Origin: CAZYSK01 sp964649415
GTDB taxonomy: Bacteria > Chloroflexota > Anaerolineae > B4-G1
Assembly (NCBI GenBank): GCA_964649415.1
Contig: CAZYSK010000011.1
Location: forward strand, 55,153-119,152
Direction: 5' to 3'
DNA length: 64,000 nucleotides
Part shown: piece after piece, positions 34,214 to 43,009 of the stretch
Layout: every line of letters begins with the position of its first letter
How positions within the stretch are numbered: position 1 is the stretch's first letter
Position numbers and translations under genes: made by a program
Notes under the pieces: generated by a model
What the model was told of the DNA's origin: nothing
Seen by the model: the letters and a program-made list of their open reading frames with translations, nothing else
Databases searched by the model: none

Positions 34214-34276
34214 TTTTCCCTATCCTCCGTGGTTCGTCCCGAAGCGTCGAATGGCAGAACACGTGAAATCGAGTAT

Positions 34277-34305
34277 ATGATACCACATTTCCACAATAAA
34301 ATCAA
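34277..34305 (-). promoter_or_regulatory. Promoter of the DUF255 gene
   Basis: Minus-strand TTGATT (34300-34305) and TATCAT (34277-34282), 17-base spacer, in an AT-rich block. TTGATTTTATT at the -35 side is also present in the promoter at 44840-44868. Confidence 0.65.
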
Positions 34306-34445
34306 TAAATTTATATTATATTTACATTAATAATCAATCGGGTACGCCCAGTCGAGCATAAGAGGGCACCGCCCGCAACTCCTTGCCAGCCCGCTATCCT
34401 TCTGGTGGGCATTGTGCTAAGCCCCACACAATATTTCTGTGCATG

Positions 34446-34474
34446 TTGACCTTGTCGGTAAAACGTCGTATAAT
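34446..34474 (+). promoter_or_regulatory. Promoter of a short leader or small RNA
   Basis: TTGACC (34446-34451), 17-base spacer and consensus TATAAT (34469-34474). A hairpin followed by a U-rich tract lies about 90-120 bases downstream. Confidence 0.7.
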
Positions 34475-34480
34475 AGCGGT

Positions 34481-34607
34481 GACGGTATAGCCAAGGGCCT
34501 GGTGTTCTCTGTTGGAGGGTGGGAAATGCGGGCAGTTGATGGCGACGAGGCAAGGCATGAGAGAGCAGCGTGTTCCCCTGGGGAGAGGGCGCTGCTCTTC
34601 TTTCTTG
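34481..34607 (+). ncRNA. Candidate small RNA or attenuator leader with intrinsic terminator
   Basis: From the predicted start near 34481 the transcript reaches a terminator-like hairpin: AGAGCAGCG (34562-34570) pairs with CGCTGCTCT (34590-34598), an inner TCCC/GGGA helix fills the loop, and TCTTTCTT follows. The RNA would be about 125 nt. It does not resemble 6S RNA, 4.5S RNA or a riboswitch I know. It lies 122 bases ahead of the membrane-protein gene at 34729, so it may be an attenuator for that gene or a stand-alone RNA. The rest of 34214-34728 is otherwise empty. Confidence 0.5.
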
Positions 34608-34728
34608 CTGGACAATGGGCCTGCGTCATATGCGACTACGTTCAACCCTCGACTATGTGGCGGCTTCGCGCCGTATAAGTCCCTACGCGGTACCCCGCTT
34701 CACTTGATCCAAAAGAGGCAAGTATCGG

Positions 34729-35349
34729 ATGCCTGAACAAGAACCCTCACAAAAACCCGTGAGGATCCACTACTTATTGAGTTGCTACCGAACCGCTTGT
34801 GACCAGTTGGTCTTTCGTATTGAGCACAGAGATCAATGGCTGAAGACTCAGCTATTGGTTCAAGCCGCTTTTCTAGCTCTTGCATCGGGCATCGAGTTCG
34901 GTGGAGTCAAAGCTACCTCTCCTGCACCCACCATATTGGCACTTGCAATACCCACTTCTCTGGTTCTCACAGCGCTCTACGTACTAGAAGACCGCATCAT
35001 AAGCCACGAGGTGCAATACATAGCCAGTCTCTCGGCTAAGGAGGCAGAACTCTCTTCATCACCTGAAACAATCCACAACTTGGAGTCATCTCCCGAAATC
35101 CAGCAATACATAGCCAGAACTCTTCCGATTCGCCTTATTGCCCAGATGAGCGCGTTTCTTCTGATTCCTGCTGGCTCCGCTGTCTATAGATTCGTGAATC
35201 AGCCCATCATCTGGAACATGATCAACTCAGTCGAGGTGATCCTCGATGTCGTGCTCTGGATAGCTAGTGCCGGATTACTTCTCACTTCATACCTACAACG
35301 CAGGAAAGCTGCTAGAGATAGTAGATCCCCGCGCATCAAAGCGGGCTAA
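34729..35349 (+). CDS. Four-helix membrane protein of unknown function
   Basis: 206-aa protein that I do not recognise. It has a soluble N-terminus (residues 1-40, RIEHRDQWLKTQ before the membrane), hydrophobic helices at about 41-58, 68-88, 136-155 and 166-188, and a basic tail. The region between helices 2 and 3 is polar and Ser/Glu-rich. The layout resembles SMODS-associated and other small effector-like membrane proteins, but no domain is clear. Base composition is lower in GC than the flanking operons. The ATG follows GAGG at 10 bases. The next gene in the same direction starts 136 bases later. Confidence 0.65.
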   Translation: MPEQEPSQKPVRIHYLLSCYRTACDQLVFRIEHRDQWLKTQLLVQAAFLALASGIEFGGVKATSPAPTILALAIPTSLVLTALYVLEDRIISHEVQYIASLSAKEAELSSSPETIHNLESSPEIQQYIARTLPIRLIAQMSAFLLIPAGSAVYRFVNQPIIWNMINSVEVILDVVLWIASAGLLLTSYLQRRKAARDSRSPRIKAG

Positions 35350-35485
35350 GTCATAGTCACGAGGGCGGTCGCCCACCCCGCCGCCACTCCCGGACCGCAC
35401 GCCGGGATCTGTGCAGGGACTGTTGGGTGAATGGCAGTTCCTACTGCGATGGCTGCATAGAGCGTCTTCTTTGGAGCGGCTTACT

Positions 35486-36250
35486 ATGAAGCAAACGAAA
35501 AGACTCTTCAGCACGCTAAGTAACAGGGCTGTTCTCAGTATCGTGGCAGGGAGTGCCGTTGTGACCGGTATAGCATCCGTTGTATTCCTCCAAGCCCACT
35601 ATGTCTTGGGCGAATGGTGGTCGGGTGCATTACAGAATTTCTCAACGGAAATGCTAGGGGCTTTTCTAACGTTCATATTGATAGACGTAGTGATAGGCGG
35701 CAGGGAAAGACGCGCAACGGAGAAACAAGAAGAACTGCGTAGACTACAGCGCAAATTGATAAAGAAACTTCGCAGTCCACACAGTGAAATAACGGGGTCG
35801 GCAGCCAAAGAATTGCGGCATCTTGGGTGGTTGACAGATGGCTCATTGGCAGGTGCTTACCTTAGCTATGCTAACCTAAGAGGTGTGGACTTGAGCAATG
35901 CCAATCTGGAAGGAGCTCGTCTGACCGAAGCAAAGCTACACGATACTAGTCTGTCTTCCGCGAACTTGGAAGGCACTACGCTCAAGGCTTCCCAGCTTGC
36001 TCACGCTTCGTCACTATGTGGATCAATAATGCCTGATGGAAGATTATACGATGGCCGCTTGAACCTGCCGGGTGACATAGAACAAGCTGAGACACAGGCC
36101 ATTGATATAAATGAGCCAAGGGATTGGGCCCGATTCTATGGTGTACGTCTTGGTGAATACATCAATGGTCAATTGTGGGCACAAGACAGCTTGGGCAGAA
36201 TCCGCAGGGAAGAAGCGGTTGATGAAGAGAAAGAGTGGTGGCAAACATAG
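35486..36250 (+). CDS. Membrane-anchored pentapeptide-repeat protein 1
   Basis: 254-aa protein. Two N-terminal helices (AVLSIVAGSAVVTGIASVVF and STEMLGAFLTFILIDVVIG) are followed by a charged coiled-coil-like stretch (RRATEKQEELRRLQRKLIKK), the motif AAKELRHLGWLTDGSLAG, and a short run of pentapeptide repeats A(N/D)LxG (ANLRGVDLSNANLEGARL). The C-terminal 70 residues have no repeat. It has the same order of parts as the protein encoded at 37921. The ATG at 35486 follows GGAG. Pentapeptide coils act as binding scaffolds; no enzyme motif is seen. Confidence 0.82.
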   Translation: MKQTKRLFSTLSNRAVLSIVAGSAVVTGIASVVFLQAHYVLGEWWSGALQNFSTEMLGAFLTFILIDVVIGGRERRATEKQEELRRLQRKLIKKLRSPHSEITGSAAKELRHLGWLTDGSLAGAYLSYANLRGVDLSNANLEGARLTEAKLHDTSLSSANLEGTTLKASQLAHASSLCGSIMPDGRLYDGRLNLPGDIEQAETQAIDINEPRDWARFYGVRLGEYINGQLWAQDSLGRIRREEAVDEEKEWWQT

Positions 36251-36704
36251 GCTTGGATTGGGTTTGAACCTGGACTGGTGGACAGGCTCACTCTTCATAG
36301 AGCTGATCTACCTGCGGCAGTGGCCATGGGTGCGAAATCAACAGGCCCAGTCGTGTTGACCGCGAGGGTGTCTTGCAAGCGTTGGAGTACAGGGGCGAAA
36401 AAGGGAGCGAGCTGCCATCCGCTTAAGCAAGAGCCGCTCATCCCAAGGCTCCAGTCGCTGTCAGCAGTTGAATGGTGGAGTGCCGGCAGGGATTGGCAGG
36501 AATCTGTCGTGCGTAGCCATGCTCGCATTATCAGAAGAACGACGCGGCAAGATCGGGTCTGCCCGAATATCTGCCGCCACGAGTTTGACAATAAGCGACC
36601 ACATAGACGGTACATTTCTTCTGTCCGCAACGGACGAGATCGACAGAGCGCCATATAGCAGTCGACAGGCTTAGGTTGCGGATGAAAGGAGTCGGAGGTT
36701 AGTG
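36251..36704. other. Intergenic region without a recognised gene
   Basis: Frames of about 120 codons are open on both strands but have no ribosome-binding site or recognisable domain. The word CGCCATATAGCA near its right end recurs at about 37780, ahead of the second pentapeptide gene, and could be a shared upstream element. The block may hold decayed sequence. Confidence 0.45.
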
Positions 36705-37691
36705 ATGAACGAGAAACTGCTTTCAGACTTGCGGACGGGCACCGACAGTCAACGGAGGGCTGCAGCGTACAGGTTGGGCAAGTCTGGTGCCCCTGATTTG
36801 GTTCCGCGTCTCATTGATGCCTACAACGACCGAGACCCCGTTGTACGTCGAAATGTGCTAGAGAGCTTGCGCAGTATCGGTACAGATGATGCTATGCGGT
36901 TCATTGAGTCCACGGAAGCCGAGAGGCAACAAATCTTCGACCATGTCCAGCAAACTGGTTCTGTACCAGAAGCCGAGCAATTGGCTTCTCTACCGATTGC
37001 AGAGCCTTCTCCCGAGGCTGTAGAGCATTTTGAAAGCGCTATGGAGGTGTTATCCGGCGCAGGGGAAGACGAATTGACCGACGCTCTGAAGCTTGATGTG
37101 GCCTCTGAGCTTGCATTGGCAATACATAGGGCCAACGCTCCATTCCCCCGCGCGCATGCCCTGCTCGCTATGCTACTGAACGAGTTGGGAGATGATGCGC
37201 GCGCGGGACGTCATGCCAGTATTGCCCTGGACCAGGATCAAAACGAGTTTCGCGCCCAGCTCGTTAAGCTTGATGTCGATCTAAAAGGGGTAAGATTTGT
37301 CAGTTTGCGCCCCAGACACTTCATTGCACTAGATGACACATTGGAGGGGGTGTATTTCGGTTCGATTGCCAAATCTATTCGTTCCCTTGTCGTTGCTGGT
37401 CACGCAGGAATCACTCAAACCGGATTCAGGAGTGAAATCAACAGGCTGATCTCGATATTCAAGAATCAGTGCAAGGCCGGCGTTGAGGTTGGTGAATACC
37501 TGTATATGGCAGACGTGTTGATAGACCTGGGTGATTTTGCCAGAGAACTACCCTTCTCTAGTGGATACCTTGATCTCTATGCAGCCGTCGCGAATACTCC
37601 AGTCGATGAGATCAACCTTAGCGACCGAGAAGAGGAGGTTTCGGCTGTGCACCGCAAGGCGAAGGGGAGATCACTGCTGTTCAGAAGATAG
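36705..37691 (+). CDS. HEAT-repeat-like protein of unknown function
   Basis: 328-aa protein. The first 65 residues are two HEAT/armadillo-type helical repeats (QRRAAAYRLGKSGAPDLVPR, DPVVRRNVLESLRSIGTDDA). A long middle part is helical and TPR-like (ALKLDVASELALAIHRANAP, HALLAMLLNELGDDARAGRH). The C-terminal part (RFVSLRPRHFIALDDTLEGV onward) is unfamiliar. No signal or membrane segment is present. The ATG at 36705 is six bases from GGAGG. It stands between the two membrane pentapeptide genes in the same direction and may work with them; that link is by position only. Confidence 0.65.
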   Translation: MNEKLLSDLRTGTDSQRRAAAYRLGKSGAPDLVPRLIDAYNDRDPVVRRNVLESLRSIGTDDAMRFIESTEAERQQIFDHVQQTGSVPEAEQLASLPIAEPSPEAVEHFESAMEVLSGAGEDELTDALKLDVASELALAIHRANAPFPRAHALLAMLLNELGDDARAGRHASIALDQDQNEFRAQLVKLDVDLKGVRFVSLRPRHFIALDDTLEGVYFGSIAKSIRSLVVAGHAGITQTGFRSEINRLISIFKNQCKAGVEVGEYLYMADVLIDLGDFARELPFSSGYLDLYAAVANTPVDEINLSDREEEVSAVHRKAKGRSLLFRR

Positions 37692-37920
37692 ACGCAGCCT
37701 GGAGAGACGAAGCAGGATGGGCCCAGTCAAGTATCGGGATTTCGTCGAGTGTGAGTTCCGATCACATTCTGTCCTACACGCCATATAGCACAACATCGGT
37801 CTGGATTCAGGCAATCGTTGGACAGCAGGGTCTTGGTGCTCAGTGAACGCTGCGTCTGAGGTCGACCAAGTTGGCTGTCGCCCAGAGAGGACAACGCGCC
37901 TATGTTGAGGAGGTATCTCG

Positions 37921-39045
37921 ATGGAAGGATGGTCGACTTTTCACAGGGTTGGGATCCTGCTGCTTGTGTTTGCCGGAGCAATCGCATTATTGGGATACTG
38001 CGATCAACATGGCGGACTGCATCTAGTAGAGCCGCTTGGGCAAATACTCGAAGACTTCTATGCAAATATCAGCACCGAACTGGCGAGTATCGCTGTTACA
38101 GTGCTTGTCGTTGAGCGCCTGACCGAAAAGCTGGCCGAGAGGCAACTCAGGCGGCAACTCATAGATGATATGGCTGGTCCAGATAATGCGCTTGCAAGGC
38201 GCGCGGCGAGGGAGCTCAGAGCACATGGATGGCTTGAGGATGGGTCTTTGGGAGGAGTTGACCTGAGCGGAGCCAATCTGCGAGGAGCTAAGCTGAATGG
38301 GGCCAATCTGCGCGGGATTGACCTGAGTGGAGCCAGTATTGCCGAAGTCGGCAGGGCTGACTTGAGTGAGGCAGAGTTGAAAGAGGTTGATTTGAGTGGG
38401 GCTGATCTGAGCGAGGTCAATCTGCGTCGTGCTGACTTACAGGGTGCTAATCTGAACAAGGCCAACCTGAGTAAGTCTGATCTCAGTGGAGCGAATCTAT
38501 CCGATGCTTGCTTGGACTGTGCGTGCTTGGATGGAGTTGTGTATAGTGTCGAAACGCAGTGGCCGGCGGGAGTTGATCCAAGTGCGATGGGGGCGTATAT
38601 GGTGGGACCGGATGAGAACCTGCAGGGAGCAGATTTGGCCCGGGCATATCTGACTCACCACGACCTGCGTGGAGCTGATATGTCCAGAGCCAATCTGAGA
38701 GGAGCCAATCTCCGAGATGCCCAATTGGACCGAGTCAACCTACGAGGAGCTGACCTACGGAAGGCTGATCTTCGGGGAGCCGTTGTCAAGGGAGCTGACC
38801 TGACTGACGCTGACCTTAGTGACGCCGATTTGATGGAGAAAACTGATCTTGGTAATGCTGACCTTAGTGGTGCCAATCTGCGAGGGGCTAGGATCACAGA
38901 TGAGCAGCTTGGCCGAGCCAAATCGCTCGAAGGAGCCACTCTTCCCAACGGCACCCCTTACTATGCCCCTCAACGCAACTACATACTTCTCTCCATGATC
39001 AGAGCGTTGCTCAGGGGAATCTTGAGAAGACGAGTTGCCAGCTGA
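37921..39045 (+). CDS. Membrane-anchored pentapeptide-repeat protein 2
   Basis: 374-aa protein. N-terminal helices (RVGILLLVFAGAIALLGYC and ELASIAVTVLVVERL), a charged segment (LTEKLAERQLRRQLIDDM), the motif AARELRAHGWLEDGSLGG, then two long runs of pentapeptide repeats, about residues 106-200 and 230-330 (for example ADLSEVNLRRADLQGANLNK). A 30-residue non-repeat insert separates the runs. The N-terminal architecture matches the smaller protein encoded at 35486. The ATG follows AGGAGG. Quadrilateral coils of this type can mimic nucleic acid or bind proteins; the target is unknown. Confidence 0.85.
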   Translation: MEGWSTFHRVGILLLVFAGAIALLGYCDQHGGLHLVEPLGQILEDFYANISTELASIAVTVLVVERLTEKLAERQLRRQLIDDMAGPDNALARRAARELRAHGWLEDGSLGGVDLSGANLRGAKLNGANLRGIDLSGASIAEVGRADLSEAELKEVDLSGADLSEVNLRRADLQGANLNKANLSKSDLSGANLSDACLDCACLDGVVYSVETQWPAGVDPSAMGAYMVGPDENLQGADLARAYLTHHDLRGADMSRANLRGANLRDAQLDRVNLRGADLRKADLRGAVVKGADLTDADLSDADLMEKTDLGNADLSGANLRGARITDEQLGRAKSLEGATLPNGTPYYAPQRNYILLSMIRALLRGILRRRVAS

Positions 39046-39080
39046 CCGATCTCAGGAGGTCACGGTGTCTATTGGCGCTG

Positions 39081-39241
39081 TGAACTGCCCCCTGAAAGTT
39101 GGACGCTTTTCAGGCCAATATTTGTTCAAACTCGAGGGCCAAAGCGTGCTCGCCGCGCCACCACGCCTCGAATTCGGATGGCGTGAGATAGCCCAGAGAG
39201 GAATGAATCCGCTTGTGCATATGCACATCATCCAAGCATAG
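39081..39241 (-). pseudogene. IS3-family transposase remnant with terminal inverted-repeat end
   Basis: On the minus strand 39110-39241 encode only the last 43 or so residues of an IS3 OrfB integrase (VHMHKRIHSSLGYLTPSEFE, then a stop). The sequence TGAACTGCCCCCTGAAAGTT at 39081 and onward is a typical IS3 inverted-repeat end outside the stop codon. The rest of the element is gone. The break lies only a few bases from the stop of the DUF4236 gene. It marks a past insertion at the edge of the accessory stretch. Confidence 0.82.
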
Positions 39242-39244
39242 TCT

Positions 39245-40258
39245 CTAGACAGACAAATAGGTGCGTACGTCACGGAAATCGGGTGATTCAGCATAGACTT
39301 CCTGAAAGCTTCTGTTTGCTTGACTTCTCTTGCCTACCGCTAAATACGAAACCGCTCTCCAGTACTTCGCTTCGCAGAGAAGAACTGGGGAACGGCTTTT
39401 CTTCCTCCTTAGGGCTTTGCCAAACACACTGATCGCTGCGTCATGCAGCCCCTTCTTCTGCATTGCTCGCCCATATAGGATCATGGTTTCCAGAGTGATG
39501 TCATCTTCCGACTCTATTCCTTTGGCTTGTTCAATGATTCCATCCCACAGATCACGCTCTGCATATAACTCACACAACGAGAGAGTCATAGCTGGCTCCG
39601 AGGCTATTGCCTCCACTTCTTCAAGCAGCCCAATAGCCTCATCAATTCGGTTCTGGTCTTGGTATAGTTCAGCCAACACTAGAACTACAGCAAGGCCATC
39701 CATCGGTACGGTAACCGTAGCGTTGTCTGTAATGTTCATCTGGATATGAGCCGATGTAATGTACTGATTCATCATAGGTGTTGGAAATTCAGCATCACTC
39801 TTGACAATGTTCTCCAGCAAGCTGATAGCTTGCGCTTCCTTCCCATCCTGCTTTGCCAAGATGATTCCAGCAATCATGGCTGCACAAGCATCTTTGTCGG
39901 CCGCCGACAAGAAGTGGGGAAGGGCTTTGTCTATGCGATTGTTGATGTAGTGATTCAATCCTTTGACGATTTCCTTCTTGTGTTTCGGCGCAAGGATTCC
40001 GGGAGAAGGAATCCTCGTAACTGGTTTTGGTCTCGCAGTTGATGATGCAGAAGGCTTTCGATGTGGCTGCTTCCTGCCACCTATTCGCGTTGAATGGCTG
40101 ATACCGGTGCCGGGGACAGTCGCAGTGATTCGCGATCCCCTTGGTCCCGTTCCTACACGCAACCCCTTTACTCCAACACTTGCGCCTATGCCGCTCTTGC
40201 TGACATTGATGCGGAAGTGTTTACCCACGCGGATACTCTTGCCGAAACGTACTCCCAT
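39245..40258 (-). CDS. DUF4236 and TPR-like protein
   Basis: 337-aa protein. The first 55 residues are a DUF4236 domain (RFGKSIRVGKHFRINVSKSG, VGVKGLRVGTGPRGSRI), a small basic beta domain often found at the N-terminus of bacterial proteins of unknown role. A Lys/Pro/Arg-rich linker follows, then from about residue 95 a series of TPR/Sel1-like helices (DEAIGLLEEVEAIASEPAMT, GLHDAAISVFGKALRRKK). The start ATG follows a G-rich tract. The C-terminus ends against the IS3 remnant; sequence just past the stop is foreign, so the last residues may have been altered. Confidence 0.75.
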   Translation of the reverse strand: MGVRFGKSIRVGKHFRINVSKSGIGASVGVKGLRVGTGPRGSRITATVPGTGISHSTRIGGRKQPHRKPSASSTARPKPVTRIPSPGILAPKHKKEIVKGLNHYINNRIDKALPHFLSAADKDACAAMIAGIILAKQDGKEAQAISLLENIVKSDAEFPTPMMNQYITSAHIQMNITDNATVTVPMDGLAVVLVLAELYQDQNRIDEAIGLLEEVEAIASEPAMTLSLCELYAERDLWDGIIEQAKGIESEDDITLETMILYGRAMQKKGLHDAAISVFGKALRRKKSRSPVLLCEAKYWRAVSYLAVGKRSQANRSFQEVYAESPDFRDVRTYLSV

Positions 40259-40337
40259 TTTCCCCCCCCTTGATTGTCACTTCGGATGCAAAGCTTTGCA
40301 GATGTCAAACAACCACAGGGCAGCAGCCGCCCGTTTC

Positions 40338-42221
40338 TCAATCCTCGGCCAGTACAATAATCCGATCCTGCTCCGCGAAAGCGACCGGGACCGACTTGTT
40401 CGGATTCAAGACCACCCCATAGGCTCTCGTCGCGTCGTCGGCGCCGGCGTGCACCCGGTAGCCCAGCGACACCTCGCCCCGCTGCCGAGCCGCCTCCACC
40501 ACTGTGTAGAAGTTCAAAGGCTCGCCCAGTTGTACGTAGTCGGCTGCCGGCTTGAGGTAGACCTCTGATCCCTCTGCGTTGAACAGATCAGCGAAGACGG
40601 CCCCGAGAGCCTTGTTCTCAGAAATCTGCGACAGAATCAGGCTAATCAGTCTATCGCTTACCACAAAGTCGTCGGGCCGCGTGACCTCGGCCAGATTCCG
40701 ATTGCGAATGTCCAGCATCTCACTGACAATAGAAAACGAACACTCTGTGCGCTCGGCAATATCGCGTAGATGCAGCAGCGTGATCAGCGTGTGAGCATCG
40801 GCCCGCTGGGTATCGAGCAAGTCGGAATAGGACAAGAGAATCACGTGATTGACCGTCTCCAACGGTAATCCGTCCAGCGTATGCCGGTCGGTAGTGTCAC
40901 CCCATTGGAATGTGACGGTCTGCCCGCTTGTCCCTGTGTTGTGGAGCGCAATTTGGGCTTCGGCGTCCGCGGAATCGGCCACCACGGCGACTGTCGAGCC
41001 GGGCGCGATGTAGTGCTCCAGTTCGTCGATGATAGATGGCGCGCGCCAATTCCAGCCCAGGATGAGCACGTGTTCCGGCGCCGGGTCTGCATGTTGAACC
41101 GTCTGGATTGCCCCTTCGTTGATTCCCAGGTCCGTCAGCCCCGACAACACGACTGTGTCGTCGTCCTCTGAAATCGCGATGATTTGGTCTCTGTCCTGGA
41201 TAACGGTGTTCATCGGTGGGTTGAGTGTCGGTCTTCCTGCTTTGGCACACAGCCCGATTACCGCCGAGTCTTCGTAGGCCAGTAATGCTTCGCCGAATGT
41301 CTTGCCGACGAGCCGCGGCTCGACCTGGAAGTAGATCTCGTCGCCCGCGAAGTCCATCAAATCGGTGTACACCACGGACAAGCCCGAGTGGCGGCAGGTT
41401 TGCGCCATAATTCGCGCGATCAGACCGCCCGTCAATACCAATTCCACTTCGTCCCGACCGACAATCCGCGCTGCTCCCATGTTACGGGGATCGTGAATCG
41501 CAGCCACGATGTGATAACGCTCAGGCCGGCGATTAGGGTCGTTGGTGATCGCCAGCATCGTTTTGATCACGCTGGAGTCGGGATCATCGCCATCAGGCGC
41601 GAGAATGATGATTGATTTGGCAGTGCGCAAGCTCGCAAGTTCCAGATCGGCCATTTCGATCGGGTTTCCACGTCGGCAGACAATACGGGTGTGGCCAGTG
41701 TTACCCACCTTGTCCTGGATTTCGTCTTCCATCTCCACCTTGTCCTTATCGCCCAGGATGACGATGCAGGACCTTGGCTGGTTCTCATTTGCAGCAACCA
41801 GTTCGGAGATGATGGGAAATATCTGCGCAGACCAGCCCAAGATGACGGTATGACCGGTCTCGATGACCTTGGAACGTCCCTTGCGCAGTTCTGCGAGCCT
41901 GGTGTCAATTCCGGTGGTCAGCACACCGATGAGCGTACTCATCACGAAGATGCCGGCGAAGACGATGACCAGCGTAGCCAGCCGGGAAGACCAAGGGCCA
42001 AAGTGCAACGCGTCGGGATTCAGAGTCAGCATCAGGTAGGCCCAGACTTGATCAACACTGCTGGCCTCGCAGCTTATCCCCGTGAACCAGACGACTAAGG
42101 AAACGACCAGTATCACCAATACAGAAACCAACGCCAGCCAGCCAATCAGTGCAACAGTGCCTTTCGCCATGAGGTTGTCGAAGGCATAGCACAGCCGGTC
42201 GCTCAATGAAGTCCGATTCAT
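40338..42221 (-). CDS. CASTOR/POLLUX-like ion channel with RCK domains
   Basis: 627-aa membrane protein. Two N-terminal helices (VALIGWLALVSVLVILVVSL and LATLVIVFAGIFVMSTLIGV) flank a pore-like region, followed by two tandem RCK/TrkA-N-type domains (HTVILGWSAQIFPIISELVA and HVLILGWNWRAPSIIDELEH). It ends in VVLNPNKSVPVAFAEQDRI, a motif I associate with the CASTOR/POLLUX/DMI1 family. Plant members are nuclear cation channels; bacterial relatives are poorly known and probably gate K+ or Ca2+ in response to ligand. The ATG follows AGGAG. A broken lamin-tail gene lies directly upstream and overlaps the start. Confidence 0.88.
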   Translation of the reverse strand: MNRTSLSDRLCYAFDNLMAKGTVALIGWLALVSVLVILVVSLVVWFTGISCEASSVDQVWAYLMLTLNPDALHFGPWSSRLATLVIVFAGIFVMSTLIGVLTTGIDTRLAELRKGRSKVIETGHTVILGWSAQIFPIISELVAANENQPRSCIVILGDKDKVEMEDEIQDKVGNTGHTRIVCRRGNPIEMADLELASLRTAKSIIILAPDGDDPDSSVIKTMLAITNDPNRRPERYHIVAAIHDPRNMGAARIVGRDEVELVLTGGLIARIMAQTCRHSGLSVVYTDLMDFAGDEIYFQVEPRLVGKTFGEALLAYEDSAVIGLCAKAGRPTLNPPMNTVIQDRDQIIAISEDDDTVVLSGLTDLGINEGAIQTVQHADPAPEHVLILGWNWRAPSIIDELEHYIAPGSTVAVVADSADAEAQIALHNTGTSGQTVTFQWGDTTDRHTLDGLPLETVNHVILLSYSDLLDTQRADAHTLITLLHLRDIAERTECSFSIVSEMLDIRNRNLAEVTRPDDFVVSDRLISLILSQISENKALGAVFADLFNAEGSEVYLKPAADYVQLGEPLNFYTVVEAARQRGEVSLGYRVHAGADDATRAYGVVLNPNKSVPVAFAEQDRIIVLAED

Positions 42222-42591
42222 GAAGTTGTCTCCTTGTACAGTCGCAGGTTTGGATTAGGGATATAGATCAGGTCCCCGGTCACGCCCGGGACAGAATCGC
42301 CGTCAGTCCGTTCGAGTAGGAAACATCCACCAGGGGGTGCTTCCATTTAGCGATATGGAGGGGGTCCCATCGGCGGCATTCAGGCTCCAGCCGGTGAGGT
42401 CTATCGAGCTGTTGGTGTTGCTATACAGCTCAATCCACTCGTCGTTGGAAGAGATGATGGTCCTCAATTCAAGCGAGTTCGCTGATGACAACGCCGGGTG
42501 GGCTCTCTACGGCAGCCAGGGCGGCTCCCACGAGAACGAGCAGGATTAGCTCCAGCACCAGGCCCGCCACGATGGACTTCCCGGCGTTCAT
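42218..42591 (-). pseudogene. Lamin-tail-domain secreted protein, broken by frameshifts
   Basis: A good start (ATG at 42591 after GAGGAG) opens a signal peptide (KSIVAGLVLELILLVLVGAA) and the first strand VVISELA. The frame then breaks near 42470, resumes as SSNDEWIELYSNTNSSIDLT and GWSLNAADGTPSISLNG, and breaks again near 42330. The last part (GGCFLLERTDGDSVPGVTGD) runs to a stop overlapping the channel gene's start. Together these are a nearly whole lamin tail domain, a cell-surface beta-sandwich. At least two indels and the absence of any C-terminal continuation indicate a decayed gene. Confidence 0.75.
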
Positions 42592-43009
42592 AGTCTCCTC
42601 TCGAGTAGGTCTGTCCAGGTAGTATCGCTCGATGTTCTGCAATGCGGCGCGAAGCCCGTTCCGATGCCCGGTACTATTGTACCACAAAGCACCCCCTTTT
42701 GTCTGTAGGGAAAGCCTAGCATTTGTTGTAGGGAAAGTGCTGATAACCGTGTAGGTAGGCCCCGATTCCCACACAGGGCCAGGCGGTGGTTGCGCCTCGT
42801 TCGGGCCAGGGAGTGAGCCAGAGGGTTTTCAGCCTCCCACGGATGCTCGCGGTCAGCAGGGCGAGGAGGCTGCACAGTGACAGTCGAGGCAAAAACTGAA
42901 ATCTGGAGCCCTATCCGCCCACCGAGGACGGACAGGTAGGCTCTCATGGCCAGGGAGCCTGGCGCGTCCAGCGACGACCTAGAAAACCGATGCTCTACCT
43001 ATGGCACTA
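42592..43009. other. Intergenic region without a recognised gene
   Basis: This stretch contains a minus-strand TACAAT near 42675 that may have served the lamin-tail gene and two copies of TGTAGGGAAAG (about 42702-42745). No gene with a ribosome-binding site and a recognisable product was found. It separates the methionine-sulfoxide operon from the channel gene. Confidence 0.5.

Noticed and set aside
36295..36654. A 119-codon minus-strand frame in the gap before the HEAT-like gene
   Set aside because: No start signal, no domain, and an equally long frame is open on the opposite strand.
42588..42947. A 119-codon minus-strand frame upstream of the lamin-tail remnant
   Set aside because: Composition is random-like and it runs antisense to nothing but across the remnant's likely promoter; no ribosome-binding site.
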